Notes: generated by a model not told the origin, from the sequence alone. A stretch of DNA of 64,000 bases from Faucicola osloensis_C (GCA_019353055.1 JABAHL010000004.1:62001-126000); one strand, 5' to 3'; counted from the first letter of the stretch, positions 35,339 through 44,197 are shown. Made by a program: numbers and translations.

Positions 35339-35799
35339 TAAAAATCACCTACTGCTGTGTTTTTATAACGCATTCTTCATAACGCATTATTGAAGTTTGC
35401 GATGGTGGTTTGCCCTATGTGTGGTACCCAAATTTTTTTATATGTTTTTACTTTATTGCTAAAAGCCAAATTCTTTTACGCTTAGTTGCAAAAGTTACTT
35501 AAGACAACTGCCAATTACACCTACCAAACAAAACTTTATCCAATTCTACTATTTAACAGGCAAGTTTTTGGGTAACCTTGCATACAAGTTGAGTGATAAA
35601 GATTATGAAGTTTTTCGTGATTCTTATCATCGGCGGATTCAACAATCCATCAGTGATGAAATATTTAATTTGTTGAATTTTAAAAATTTATTATAACAAT
35701 TTTGAATTAACTATAAAAAAATTATCTTATATTTATTTAGTTTCTAAGTTAATTATTTTATTAGAAGTGAACTATAAGATATTTACAGGAGATTTTCTC
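35339..35799. other. 461-nt AT-rich gap before the PRC-barrel gene
   Basis: Contains a direct repeat ATAACGCATT (near 35367 and 35380), a 78-codon open stretch without a usable start (listed separately), and a long A/T-rich run before the RBS of the next gene. No RNA gene or mobile element is seen. Confidence 0.6.
35463..35696 (+). pseudogene. Possible decayed gene fragment
   Basis: A 77-codon open stretch with no ATG or GTG start. It encodes plausible protein-like sequence in its second half: FYYLTGKFLGNLAYKLSDK, then DYEVFRDSYHRRIQQSISDE. The family is not recognised. In-frame TTG codons exist without a ribosome-binding site. It may be the C-terminal remnant of a lost gene or chance. Confidence 0.25.
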
Positions 35800-36633
35800 A
35801 TGGCAAGTTTAATGCGTTTACGCGATATTCAAGACACCCACGTTGACCTTTTAGGTAACGATTATTTTGATCCAACGGGTAAAACCGCTTATGGAGCAAA
35901 TGGCGAAAAAATAGGTAGAATTCAAGGGGCTTTAGTTGACGATACTACAGGTCGTATCCGTTATTTCATCGTTGATGTAGGCGGTTGGTTTAGCTCAAAA
36001 GAAGTTTTGGTACCAGCAGGGTTAGCCCGTATTCAAGACGACAATGTCTATTTTGATTCGCTCAGCCGAGATACTGTTGAAACGATGGATAACTACGATC
36101 CTGACTACAACTACAGTATTGAAGAACAAACGGTTCGTGACCGTCATGCATTCGACCGTGCTGCAACACCCGTTAAACTCACTGATAACGACTACCAATC
36201 ACCCAATACACTGCAGTTGCTTGAAGAACGTATTATAGTCAATAAAGACAAAATTGTAGCAGGTTTATTAAAAGTGGGTAAACACGTTGTGTCTGAGTCC
36301 CGCACTGTCAATGTTGAGTTAACTGAAGAACAAGCGCATATTCAGCGTACACCAGTTAACAAACCTACTGATCGCCGCATTGGTGATAATGACAATGCTA
36401 CTATTGAGGTTGAACTGGAAGCAGAACGTGCAAATGTCAACAAACAAACTTATGTGACTGAAGAAGTGAACGTAGATAAAGTGGCTCAAACTCGTACTGA
36501 GACCTTTAATGAAACTGTTCGCCGTGAAGAGTTAGATGTACAAAAAGATGGCGTTGAGCGTGTAACGGGTGTTGATACCGTCGATGGTAATGTATCACCT
36601 GCAATCGATCCAAATGCGCCCCGTAAACTTTGA
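35800..36633 (+). CDS. PRC-barrel and DUF2382 domain protein
   Basis: 277 residues from an ATG preceded by AGGAG. The N-terminal PRC-barrel domain (about 12-85) has GKTAYGANGEKIGRIQGALV and YFIVDVGGWFSSKEVLVP. A C-terminal YsnF/AvaK DUF2382 domain follows, rich in Glu, Val, Thr and Asn (LQLLEERIIVNKDK; VTEEVNVDKVAQTRTETFNE). Such proteins are stress- or general-response-associated in other bacteria; function unproven. A short cytoplasmic or surface-independent protein with no signal peptide. It pairs with the next gene, which has the same domain. Confidence 0.88.
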   Translation: MASLMRLRDIQDTHVDLLGNDYFDPTGKTAYGANGEKIGRIQGALVDDTTGRIRYFIVDVGGWFSSKEVLVPAGLARIQDDNVYFDSLSRDTVETMDNYDPDYNYSIEEQTVRDRHAFDRAATPVKLTDNDYQSPNTLQLLEERIIVNKDKIVAGLLKVGKHVVSESRTVNVELTEEQAHIQRTPVNKPTDRRIGDNDNATIEVELEAERANVNKQTYVTEEVNVDKVAQTRTETFNETVRREELDVQKDGVERVTGVDTVDGNVSPAIDPNAPRKL

Positions 36634-36700
36634 TAATTAATATGATTACAATTAATTACTATAAAGTTTAATTTCTGCCAACGGTGTTGCCATTGGCTTG

Positions 36701-36731
36701 AAAAAGGCAGATGATTTCATCTGTCTTTTTT
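36701..36731 (+). terminator. Terminator between the two DUF2382 genes
   Basis: AAAAAGGCAGATG, 4-nt loop, CATCTGTCTTTTTT. It shows the two related genes are separate transcription units. Confidence 0.85.
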
Positions 36732-36791
36732 GTGGTTGTCATATATTATTATAAAATTTTGGAACAATAACTTTGCAATGGAAAACACTCG

Positions 36792-37367
36792 ATGAAAAAC
36801 CCGATGATGAATACTACTGAACTAAACACCCCTGATAGCCAGCCTCATGATAACATTGTTAAAACTGTCGATCTTCGTGAAGATACCACTAACACTTTAG
36901 AGCTATTAGCTGAACGCCCCCAAGTGCAAATTGAGCGATTTGTTAAAGACAATATTAAATTATCAAAAAAAATCATCAGCCAAACGGTTAACGTTCCTGT
37001 GACACTCAATCAAGAAGTGTTAGTGATTGAACATGTATTTGCAAAGCCTAGTGCCTCTCAAGATAATTTAGTCAGCGTGGTTACTAATAACGTCAATGTG
37101 CCACAGTTAATGGTGAATGGGCAAGCCATTACTTTAGGCGATACCCCGATTGAGATTCCTCTACTTCAACAAATAGCGAAAGTGAATATTGAAACCATTG
37201 TGGCGGAAAAAGTACAGTTAATGACTCAAAATGTCAGTCATGAAGCGCAAATTCCTGTAACCCTGCGCCATGAGGAATTGGTTACTGAAAAAGTTGCATA
37301 CGACGAGCCAACAGTATTGGCGACAACGGATATCCCACCTGAAGATGTTAACTTGGTTTCAAAGTAA
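36792..37367 (+). CDS. DUF2382 (YsnF/AvaK-like) repeat protein
   Basis: 191 residues without signal peptide or membrane segments. Two copies of a DUF2382-like unit: LLAERPQVQIERFVKDNIKL...VPVTLNQEVLVIEHV (about 38-85) and LQQIAKVNIETIVAEKVQL...IPVTLRHEELVTEKV (about 125-175). The alternating V/T/E pattern predicts a beta-rich coiled or barrel fold. No PRC-barrel. Probably arose from duplication of the neighbouring gene's C-terminal domain. Role unknown, possibly stress tolerance. Confidence 0.75.
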   Translation: MKNPMMNTTELNTPDSQPHDNIVKTVDLREDTTNTLELLAERPQVQIERFVKDNIKLSKKIISQTVNVPVTLNQEVLVIEHVFAKPSASQDNLVSVVTNNVNVPQLMVNGQAITLGDTPIEIPLLQQIAKVNIETIVAEKVQLMTQNVSHEAQIPVTLRHEELVTEKVAYDEPTVLATTDIPPEDVNLVSK

Positions 37368-37411
37368 TCCCATTCTACTTGCTCTCTTTGGCGTGTGTGG
37401 GTATGTAATTT

Positions 37412-37453
37412 GGGTGTGGCATACACCAACATAAGTGTCATAATGCCACACCC
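37412..37453. terminator. Long inverted repeat between convergent DUF2382 gene and metR
   Basis: GGGTGTGGCAT and ATGCCACACCC form a perfect 11-bp stem around a 20-nt centre that can pair further (ACAC/GTGT). No T-tract follows, so it is a terminator-like 3' structure. Confidence 0.55.
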
Positions 37454-37488
37454 AGCATTTTCAATTGATTAGGTCTAGCCCATTAAAC

Positions 37489-38400
37489 TCAATGATGGGC
37501 GGGTAATATCGATTTATGGGTAATCTCTGGCAGTAAATCCAAAAACCCTTGAATATAAGCCACCTCTTTACTTGTGCTGCGGGTCGCCGCATAAAGCTGG
37601 CAAAACACGCCTTCCCCCAGCGCTCTTGATATTACCCAGCCTTTTTTTTCGTATTCATTGACCACCCAATTTGGTAACGAGGCAACCCCTCGTTCACTCG
37701 CAACCAGCTGAATTAACATGGCGGTCAATTCTGTGGTTCTTAGTTTCTTGGGCGCAAGTCCTGCAGGCGCAAAAAAATGCGCGATGATATCTAGCCGCTT
37801 GGCTTCCACAGGATAGACGATGAGCGTTTCATCAATCAAATCTTCTGGCAAAATCGGCGATTTTTTATCGACTAATGGGTGTGTCGGTGACAACACCAAG
37901 CGACTTTCATATTGGAATAACGGCAGATAGCTGATGCCCTCCAAGGGTAAGCGACTGGCTGTGATGAGCACATCAATTTCTTCATCGAGTAGCATTTGGT
38001 GAGGCTCAGGTTCAAAGCCTGAGCTAAAGTCCAGCTCAACGTCTTGCCATTCTCTGCGATAACGATTAAGAATAGGCATCAACCAATCAAAACAGCTATG
38101 ACATTCTGAGGCCAAACGCAATTGTCCTGTTTGACCACGACCCAGTCTTTTAAGGTTGGCGGTGGTACGATTAAATTGCGGTAGCACACTGTCCGCAAGC
38201 TTGAGTACTTCTTTGCCTGCCGGGGTAAAGCTTAGCGGTCTTGAGCGGCGATTGACGAGGCTAACACCATAATAATTTTCGATTTCTTTGAGCTGATGGG
38301 AGACTGCTGATGCAGTAACATACAAGTCCTCAGCCGCGGCAGCAAGCGAGCCTTGCTCACGTAGTGCGGTCAATAATTGAAGGTGGCGGATTTCAAGCAT
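37489..38400 (-). CDS. metR: LysR-family transcriptional regulator MetR
   Basis: 303 residues. The N-terminal winged helix-turn-helix reads MLEIRHLQLLTALREQGSLAAAAEDLYVTASAVSHQLK in pieces, ending at HQLKEIENYYGVSLVNR. The effector domain has LRLASECHSCFDWLMPIL and PHQMLLDEEIDVLITA, typical of MetR, which activates methionine-synthesis genes in response to homocysteine. No met gene is adjacent. Divergent gene upstream is absent; the CNNM gene's terminator sits in the gap. Confidence 0.88.
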   Translation of the reverse strand: MLEIRHLQLLTALREQGSLAAAAEDLYVTASAVSHQLKEIENYYGVSLVNRRSRPLSFTPAGKEVLKLADSVLPQFNRTTANLKRLGRGQTGQLRLASECHSCFDWLMPILNRYRREWQDVELDFSSGFEPEPHQMLLDEEIDVLITASRLPLEGISYLPLFQYESRLVLSPTHPLVDKKSPILPEDLIDETLIVYPVEAKRLDIIAHFFAPAGLAPKKLRTTELTAMLIQLVASERGVASLPNWVVNEYEKKGWVISRALGEGVFCQLYAATRSTSKEVAYIQGFLDLLPEITHKSILPAHH

Positions 38401-38432
38401 AAAATAATTTTACCGTTTGCCAAGCCCAAAAG

Positions 38433-38465
38433 AAAAAAGTTCACGATTTGGTGAAACCATGAACT
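38433..38465 (-). terminator. Terminator of the CNNM/CorC gene
   Basis: On the minus strand AGTTCA, a 16-nt loop that can partly pair (TGGTTTCACCA), TGAACT, then TTTTTT. Confidence 0.65.
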
Positions 38466-38536
38466 ACTTTAACAAGAAACGTGAAAAAAGTTAATCAATT
38501 TCAATTCAAAGCGGCAGTATTACCTATTTACCTTGA

Positions 38537-39859
38537 CTAACTATCGCTGATAATTAGATTTTCGTCGTCTTTTATATAACGGGTCACGAGTAATTGGTCA
38601 ATTTTATGATGATCAATATCGACTACTTCAAATTTATAACCTTGATATTCAACAAAATCCGCAGGACGGGGAATTTTGCGCAGTTTATACATCATAAAAC
38701 CTGCTAAAGTTTCATAGTTGTCCCAGTCAGGAAAGTCTTCGATACCGAGCGCATGTTTGACATTTTCAATCGGGGTGGTACCTTCAATCAGCCATGAGAA
38801 TTCATCACGCTGGATAATCTGCTGCTCATCTTCAATCGGTGCGACCCAGTCCCCCATCACTGTCATCATGATATCAGATAGCGTAATGACACCGACAATG
38901 AGCGCATACTCGTTCATCACCACGGCAAATTTTTCTTTACTGGAGCGAAAACGGTCTAGCAGCTCAGATAAGGTTAAGGTATCGGGGATGATTAATACAT
39001 TACGAATCGTAGTTTCATTGAGCAAAATTTGCGACTGGTTACTAAGAAGTTTTACCAAGATATCTTTGGTATCGACATAGCCAATCACTTCATCAATACT
39101 ATCTTTACATACCAAAAATTTTGAATACGGGTAACTGGCAATTTTTTGGCGGATACTTTGCTCAGACTCGCCAAGGGTAAAATACACCACATCCTCACGG
39201 GTGGTCATGCTAGAGGGCACGTTGCGTTCTTCAAGCTCAAAGACGTTTTCGATAAAGTGATGTTCTTGCTTGAGCAATACCCCCGCTTGTGCCCCTGCAT
39301 CCACCACAGCCGAAACGTCATCAAAGGTGATATTTTCTTCTCTCACCATGTTGACTTTAAAAATTCTAAAAATCAGATTTGCCAGCCCGTTGATAATCCA
39401 AGCCAGCGGCTTAAATAATCTGATTGACAGCAGTACAGGCTCAATCACCGCTAACGCCACGCGTTCTGGGTTAATCATGCCAATGCGTTTAGGAATCAAA
39501 TCGGCAAACAAAATAAACAACAAAGTGACAAACAAAAATGACATTATAAAACCGATATTATCAAGCATTTTGCCTTGATAAAATGGGGAAATAAGGTCAA
39601 TAAAGTAGGGGCGAAGCGCAGACTCACCGACAATACCGCCCAAAATTGCCACGGCATTTAGCCCAATTTGTGAGGTAGCAAAAAATTCGGCAGAATTTTC
39701 TTGTAAATGTAAAATTTTATTGGCGCGATTGTCACCCGATTCTGCCAACAACTTTAGCTTGATGCGCCTAGCACCTGCCAAGGCAATTTCGGAAATGGAG
39801 AAAAAACTGGAAATCAACACTAATATACAAATAATTAGTAGATTTTGGAATAAACTCAC
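38537..39859 (-). CDS. CNNM/CorC-type hemolysin-family membrane protein
   Basis: 440 residues. A DUF21 (CNNM) transmembrane domain (about 1-200; SSFFSISEIALAGARRIKLK, QIGLNAVAILGGIVGE) is followed by paired CBS domains (about 218-335; SMTTREDVVYFTLGES, KFLVCKDSIDEVIGYV) and a C-terminal CorC/HlyC transporter-associated domain (about 350-430; LIEGTTPIENVKHALG). Family members bind adenine nucleotides through CBS and transport or sense Mg/Co ions. The old name hemolysin is misleading. Monocistronic. Confidence 0.92.
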   Translation of the reverse strand: MSLFQNLLIICILVLISSFFSISEIALAGARRIKLKLLAESGDNRANKILHLQENSAEFFATSQIGLNAVAILGGIVGESALRPYFIDLISPFYQGKMLDNIGFIMSFLFVTLLFILFADLIPKRIGMINPERVALAVIEPVLLSIRLFKPLAWIINGLANLIFRIFKVNMVREENITFDDVSAVVDAGAQAGVLLKQEHHFIENVFELEERNVPSSMTTREDVVYFTLGESEQSIRQKIASYPYSKFLVCKDSIDEVIGYVDTKDILVKLLSNQSQILLNETTIRNVLIIPDTLTLSELLDRFRSSKEKFAVVMNEYALIVGVITLSDIMMTVMGDWVAPIEDEQQIIQRDEFSWLIEGTTPIENVKHALGIEDFPDWDNYETLAGFMMYKLRKIPRPADFVEYQGYKFEVVDIDHHKIDQLLVTRYIKDDENLIISDS

Positions 39860-40043
39860 AATACACCTATATTTATCTATTTTTATCTAGACAACATAAC
39901 AGATTTGGTAAAAAATTTCTTAGACTTTATGGTAAAGCAATAGTAGTAAATAAACAGTGATAAAGAAACGGTAATAAAGAAATATGATAAAGAAAAAGGG
40001 ATAAAAAATTAGTAAAAAAATATGGGTAAACAACTGCACGCGT

Positions 40044-40077
40044 AAAAAAACCCTTGATTGAAATCAAGGGTTTTTTT
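40044..40077. terminator. Terminator downstream of fadA
   Basis: AAAAAAACCCTTGATT, 2-nt loop, AATCAAGGGTTTTTTT; ends the fadBA operon on the minus strand. Confidence 0.9.
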
Positions 40078-40090
40078 AATAACAAAATAA

Positions 40091-41263
40091 TTATACACGT
40101 TCAATGATGGTGGCAATCCCTTGACCTAGACCAATACACATGGTGGCAAGACCGATTTGGGTGTCTTGTTGTTCCATCACATTTAATAGTGTGGTGGTGA
40201 TACGTGCACCAGAACAGCCTAGTGGGTGACCTAATGCAATAGCACCACCATTTAGGTTAACGATGTCTAGTTTGTCTTGTAGATTTAAGCCTTTAAGAAC
40301 CGATAAGCCTTGTGCGGCAAATGCTTCGTTAAGTTCGATGGTTTGCATATCGTCAATGCTCATACCAGCGCGTTTTAAGGCTTTTTGGGTAGCAGGTACT
40401 GGACCGTAACCCATGATAGCCGCGTCACAGCCTGCAACTGCCATACCGCGAATACGGGCGCGTGGTGTTAGACCTAAGTCTTTGGCTTTTTGTGCAGACA
40501 TGATAAGCATCGCAGACGCACCGTCAGACAAGGCTGATGACGTAGCGGCTGTCACGGTACCACCTTTAGGGTCAAATACGGGACGTAATGCCGCAAATGA
40601 TTGCAGGTTGGCATCGGGACGAATCACTTCATCGATAGTGCAAAGTTGTAGGTTACCGTTTTCGTCATGACCTTCAACGCCGATGATTTCGTTTTTGAAA
40701 CGACCTTGCTGTGTCGCTTCCCACGCACGGCGATGTGATTCTACACCAAACGCATCTTGTTCTTGACGGCTGATGTTATTCATACGTCCAAGCATTTCAG
40801 CGGTTAAACCCATCATGTTAGAGGCTTTTGCATAGTATTTTGAAGCTTCTGGGTTGATGTCAATACCGTGCATCATGCCCACGTGACCCATGTGCTCAAC
40901 ACCGCCGATAATGAACACATCACCTTGACCGGTCATGATTTGTGCCGCTGCGGTGTGAAGCGCTTGCATGGATGAACCACATAGACGGTTGACCGTTTGG
41001 CCTGCCGTAGTACGTGGTAATTCAGCCAATAAACCGATGTTACGACCAATGTTCATACCTTGCTCTAGGGTTTGGTTGACACAGCCCCAGATGACATCTT
41101 CTACAAGTTTGGTATCAAACGGGTTACGCGCTACCAAAGCTTTAACAAGCTCCGCAGACATGCTGTCAGCGCGTACATTGCGGAACATACCATTTTTTGA
41201 TTTGCCCATTGCGGTACGAACGCCATCGACAATCACGACATCTTTTGGACTTAATGTAGTCAT
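40091..41263 (-). CDS. fadA: 3-ketoacyl-CoA thiolase FadA
   Basis: Beta subunit of the fatty-acid oxidation complex: cleaves 3-ketoacyl-CoA to acetyl-CoA. 390 residues. Nucleophilic Cys95 in NRLCGSSMQAL, and GVEHMGHVGMMHG typical of FadA; C-terminal GGAIALGHPLGCSGARI and CIGLGQGIA. It follows fadB after 30 nt on the same strand, so the two form the usual fadBA operon. Confidence 0.97.
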   Translation of the reverse strand: MTTLSPKDVVIVDGVRTAMGKSKNGMFRNVRADSMSAELVKALVARNPFDTKLVEDVIWGCVNQTLEQGMNIGRNIGLLAELPRTTAGQTVNRLCGSSMQALHTAAAQIMTGQGDVFIIGGVEHMGHVGMMHGIDINPEASKYYAKASNMMGLTAEMLGRMNNISRQEQDAFGVESHRRAWEATQQGRFKNEIIGVEGHDENGNLQLCTIDEVIRPDANLQSFAALRPVFDPKGGTVTAATSSALSDGASAMLIMSAQKAKDLGLTPRARIRGMAVAGCDAAIMGYGPVPATQKALKRAGMSIDDMQTIELNEAFAAQGLSVLKGLNLQDKLDIVNLNGGAIALGHPLGCSGARITTTLLNVMEQQDTQIGLATMCIGLGQGIATIIERV

Positions 41264-41293
41264 TCTATTCTCCTTAAAATTTATAATCGTCGA

Positions 41294-43450
41294 TTACGCT
41301 TGTGGGTAAAAAGTTTTACCATTTGCCGCCATATCACGAATCATTTGTGGCGCTTCATAGGCTTTACCTAAGCTTGCGTATTTGTCGCAAAGGGCTAGAT
41401 AATTTTGTAGGCCGATTTGGTCGATATAACGGCATGGGCCACCACGGAATGGCGGGAAACCAATACCCATAATCATCGCCATGTCTGCTTCTGCAGGCGT
41501 CGATACAATGTTGTCTTCTAAGCAGCGAACCGTTTCATTACATAATGCAATCATCAAACGATCGATGATTTCTTGGTCTTCAAACTGTTTTGGCGCATCG
41601 ATAAATGGTTTTAATAATTCAACGGTTTGTGGATCGGCAGTTTTAACTGGCTTGCCTTTTTTATCCGTTTCGTATTTGTAGAAACCAACGCCATTTTTTT
41701 GACCTAAGCGATTGGCTTCAAACAATATCTGACCGCTCACTTTGTAGTCTGGTTTCATGCGGTCTGGGAAGCCTTCCGCCATCACTTCTGCCCCATGAAC
41801 CCCTGTGTCGATACCCACAACGTCCATCAAGTAAGCAGGACCCATTGGCCAGCCAAATTTTTCCATGACTTTGTCGATTTGAACAAAATCAGCGCCTTGT
41901 TTGATCAATAAGTCAAACGCACCGAAGTAAGGGAATAATACGCGGTTAACTAAGAAGCCTGGGCAGTCATTTACCACAACTGGCACTTTACCCATTTTTT
42001 CTGCTAACGCTACCGTAGTCGCTACTGCTTCTTCGCTTGATTTTTCACCACGAATTACTTCAACCAGCGGCATACGATGGACTGGGTTAAAGAAGTGCAT
42101 ACCCACGAAGTTTTCTGGACGCTCTAGTACCGAAGCTAAGTAGGTGATAGAGATGGTTGAAGTGTTAGATGCTAGGATACAGTTGTCTTTAACTAGTCCT
42201 TCAACTTCTTTTAATACCGCGTGTTTAACTTTTGGATTTTCAACAACCGCTTCAATCACGATGTCAGTCTCACCAAAGTCACCGTAGTTGAGCGTAGGAC
42301 GGATACGGCTTAAAGTTTCGCCCATTTGTGCTGGGGTTACTTTACCGCGTGCCATACCGCTTGATAGGTGTTTGCTGGCCTCGCGCATACCTAAGTCAAG
42401 TTGCTCTGACTTGATGTCTTTCATGATGATGGGCAAGCCTTTTGAGGCGGCTTGGTAAGCGATACCACCACCCATGATACCTGCGCCCAATACAGCAGCT
42501 TCTTTAATATCATGCGCTTTGGCGCTGTGAGTTTTAACCAGTTTACGAACCGCTTGGTCGTTTAAGAATAGACCGACTAGGCTTTCTGCTTGTGGGGTTT
42601 TTGCGGCTTTTGCAAAACCTGCAGATTCAATTTCCAACGCTTTGTCACGTGATAGGTTCACGTGTTTTTCGATAGACTCTAAGGCGATTTTTGGCGCTGG
42701 GTACTGCGCTGGATTGGCTTTTGAGAACAGTACACCTTTGGCTGAGTTAAATGCCATCGCTTGTTCTAGGGCGTTTAATTTGACTGGATTGATTTTTTCG
42801 TCATGGCGTGCTTTCCAATCTAGATCGCCTGCGATACATTTTTTGACTAAATCAATCGCTGAAGCCTCTAACTGGTCTGCGGCAACAACCGCATCCACCA
42901 TACCGACTTTCAATGCAGCGGCTGGTTTTTGTGCTTCGCCAGTTGCGATGATTTCAAGCGCGTTATCAATACCGATGATACGTGGCAAACGCACCGAACC
43001 ACCAAAGCCTGGGAAGATGCCCAGTTTAACTTCGGGCAAACCGATGCTCGCTTTGTCACTCATGACACGGTAGTCACACACCAACGTCATCTCTGTACCA
43101 CCGCCCATGGAGGCGCCATTGATTGCCGCAACTTTTGGGAAAGGCAGGTCTTCAAAACGGTTGAATGTTTTGTTGATGTCAAGTACCCAAGAAGCAATCT
43201 CGCCTTCTGGTTTTTTGAAATTACCAACAAATTCAGTGATGTCCGCACCAGCGATGAAAACTTTTTTTCCTGAAGTAACGATTAGACCTTTAACGTCTGC
43301 AGATTGTTCTAATGCCGTGACTGCTTCGCCAAATTCTTTGATGGTGGCTTGGTCAAATTTATTAACGCTCTCAGTTTGATTATCGTAGTTTAATTTAGCA
43401 ATACCGTCTTCGAGTAGCGATACCGAGATGCTATTTCCTTGATAAATCAT
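41294..43450 (-). CDS. fadB: Fatty-acid oxidation complex subunit alpha FadB
   Basis: Multifunctional enoyl-CoA hydratase/3-hydroxyacyl-CoA dehydrogenase. The 718 residues (E. coli 729) start with a crotonase domain (NGASMGGGTEMTLVCDYR, PEVKLGIFPGFGG). An NAD-binding dehydrogenase domain follows (AAVLGAGIMGGGIAYQAASK; NTSTISITYL; GMHFFNPVHRMPLVEVI), then C-terminal dehydrogenase domains. Upstream of fadA in a fad operon. The region before it holds tandem repeats and a dyad that could be operator sites for a fatty-acid-responsive repressor. Confidence 0.97.
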   Translation of the reverse strand: MIYQGNSISVSLLEDGIAKLNYDNQTESVNKFDQATIKEFGEAVTALEQSADVKGLIVTSGKKVFIAGADITEFVGNFKKPEGEIASWVLDINKTFNRFEDLPFPKVAAINGASMGGGTEMTLVCDYRVMSDKASIGLPEVKLGIFPGFGGSVRLPRIIGIDNALEIIATGEAQKPAAALKVGMVDAVVAADQLEASAIDLVKKCIAGDLDWKARHDEKINPVKLNALEQAMAFNSAKGVLFSKANPAQYPAPKIALESIEKHVNLSRDKALEIESAGFAKAAKTPQAESLVGLFLNDQAVRKLVKTHSAKAHDIKEAAVLGAGIMGGGIAYQAASKGLPIIMKDIKSEQLDLGMREASKHLSSGMARGKVTPAQMGETLSRIRPTLNYGDFGETDIVIEAVVENPKVKHAVLKEVEGLVKDNCILASNTSTISITYLASVLERPENFVGMHFFNPVHRMPLVEVIRGEKSSEEAVATTVALAEKMGKVPVVVNDCPGFLVNRVLFPYFGAFDLLIKQGADFVQIDKVMEKFGWPMGPAYLMDVVGIDTGVHGAEVMAEGFPDRMKPDYKVSGQILFEANRLGQKNGVGFYKYETDKKGKPVKTADPQTVELLKPFIDAPKQFEDQEIIDRLMIALCNETVRCLEDNIVSTPAEADMAMIMGIGFPPFRGGPCRYIDQIGLQNYLALCDKYASLGKAYEAPQMIRDMAANGKTFYPQA

Positions 43451-43729
43451 TGCTAACTCCTTGAGTTATGTTGAAATCAACGGGGAAAACCGAAAAAATG
43501 ATGTTTTGCACGATGTCTTTATATGATGTCTTTAAAAGATGCTTGTGAAAAGATGCTTGTTAAAATTTTTACATACCGCAGACAAAACAAAATCTTGACT
43601 AGTTTACTATGTTTGCGATAAGTTGAGAATAACGCAAATGACTGTTTAGTCATTGGCTAGCCCTTGTGTATCCTTATCCTTGTATATCCTTATTTGTATC
43701 TTACAGATTTTTCATAGTAAGCTAAAAAC
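43451..43729. promoter_or_regulatory. Divergent control region between fadB and the lysozyme-inhibitor-like gene
   Basis: Contains four imperfect 13-14-bp tandem units starting GATG (43512-43565), a dyad AATGACT-GTTT-AGTCATT (43637-43654) and two 16-bp tandem units CCTTGTRTATCCTTAT (43662-43693). The dyad has the size of a TetR/GntR-type operator. Which gene it controls is unknown. Confidence 0.5.
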
Positions 43730-44170
43730 ATGGCAAAATTTTTAAAACGTTATCAGTTGGTAATTGTCTTATCTTTATTGGCGATGACCCACCCGCTCAA
43801 TGCCAAACCCGTACAGACCGTTATCCATTTTGGCAAAAACCAAACCAGTAAAATGTGGGTTGGTCAATTATCGCCCAAACAAGACAGCCTGCTTTATCAA
43901 TTCAACGCTAGCAAAAATCAATACGCAACCTTAGTGTTGATGCCTCGTAGGCGCTATGCTGAATTTGCCAATGTCGGTGTTATCATATCCCCTACGGGCA
44001 ACGTTGATGGGGGCAAAGGCGGAATTGTCTATCAAGGTTGCTTGCCACAATCAGGCAACTACACCATCCGCATCGCACGCAATTTGATGGCCAGCAACGG
44101 CGCCGCTGCAGGTTTTGTTGCCAAATTTACTATCTTACCCGTTAGCAAAAGTCAGCAAAAATGTGCTTAA
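43730..44170 (+). CDS. Secreted protein resembling PliI-type lysozyme inhibitors
   Basis: 146 residues with a signal peptide ending near LNAKP (MAKFLKRYQLVIVLSLLAM start). The mature part reads HFGKNQTSKMWVGQLSPKQ, DSLLYQFNASKNQYATLVL and LPQSGNYTIRIARNLMAS. It recalls the beta-sandwich of inhibitors of I-type lysozyme, where similar FxKGxxS and LPxxGxYxIRV blocks occur. This is a by-eye resemblance to the family pattern; an unrelated PPC-type fold is the alternative. Divergent from fadB. Confidence 0.55.
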   Translation: MAKFLKRYQLVIVLSLLAMTHPLNAKPVQTVIHFGKNQTSKMWVGQLSPKQDSLLYQFNASKNQYATLVLMPRRRYAEFANVGVIISPTGNVDGGKGGIVYQGCLPQSGNYTIRIARNLMASNGAAAGFVAKFTILPVSKSQQKCA

Positions 44171-44197
44171 AGTAGCCAATTTTTATCACTAACCCCT

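Noticed and set aside
42642..43073. 143-codon open frame opposite fadB
   Set aside because: Antisense shadow of a well-supported gene; no homology, no ribosome-binding site.
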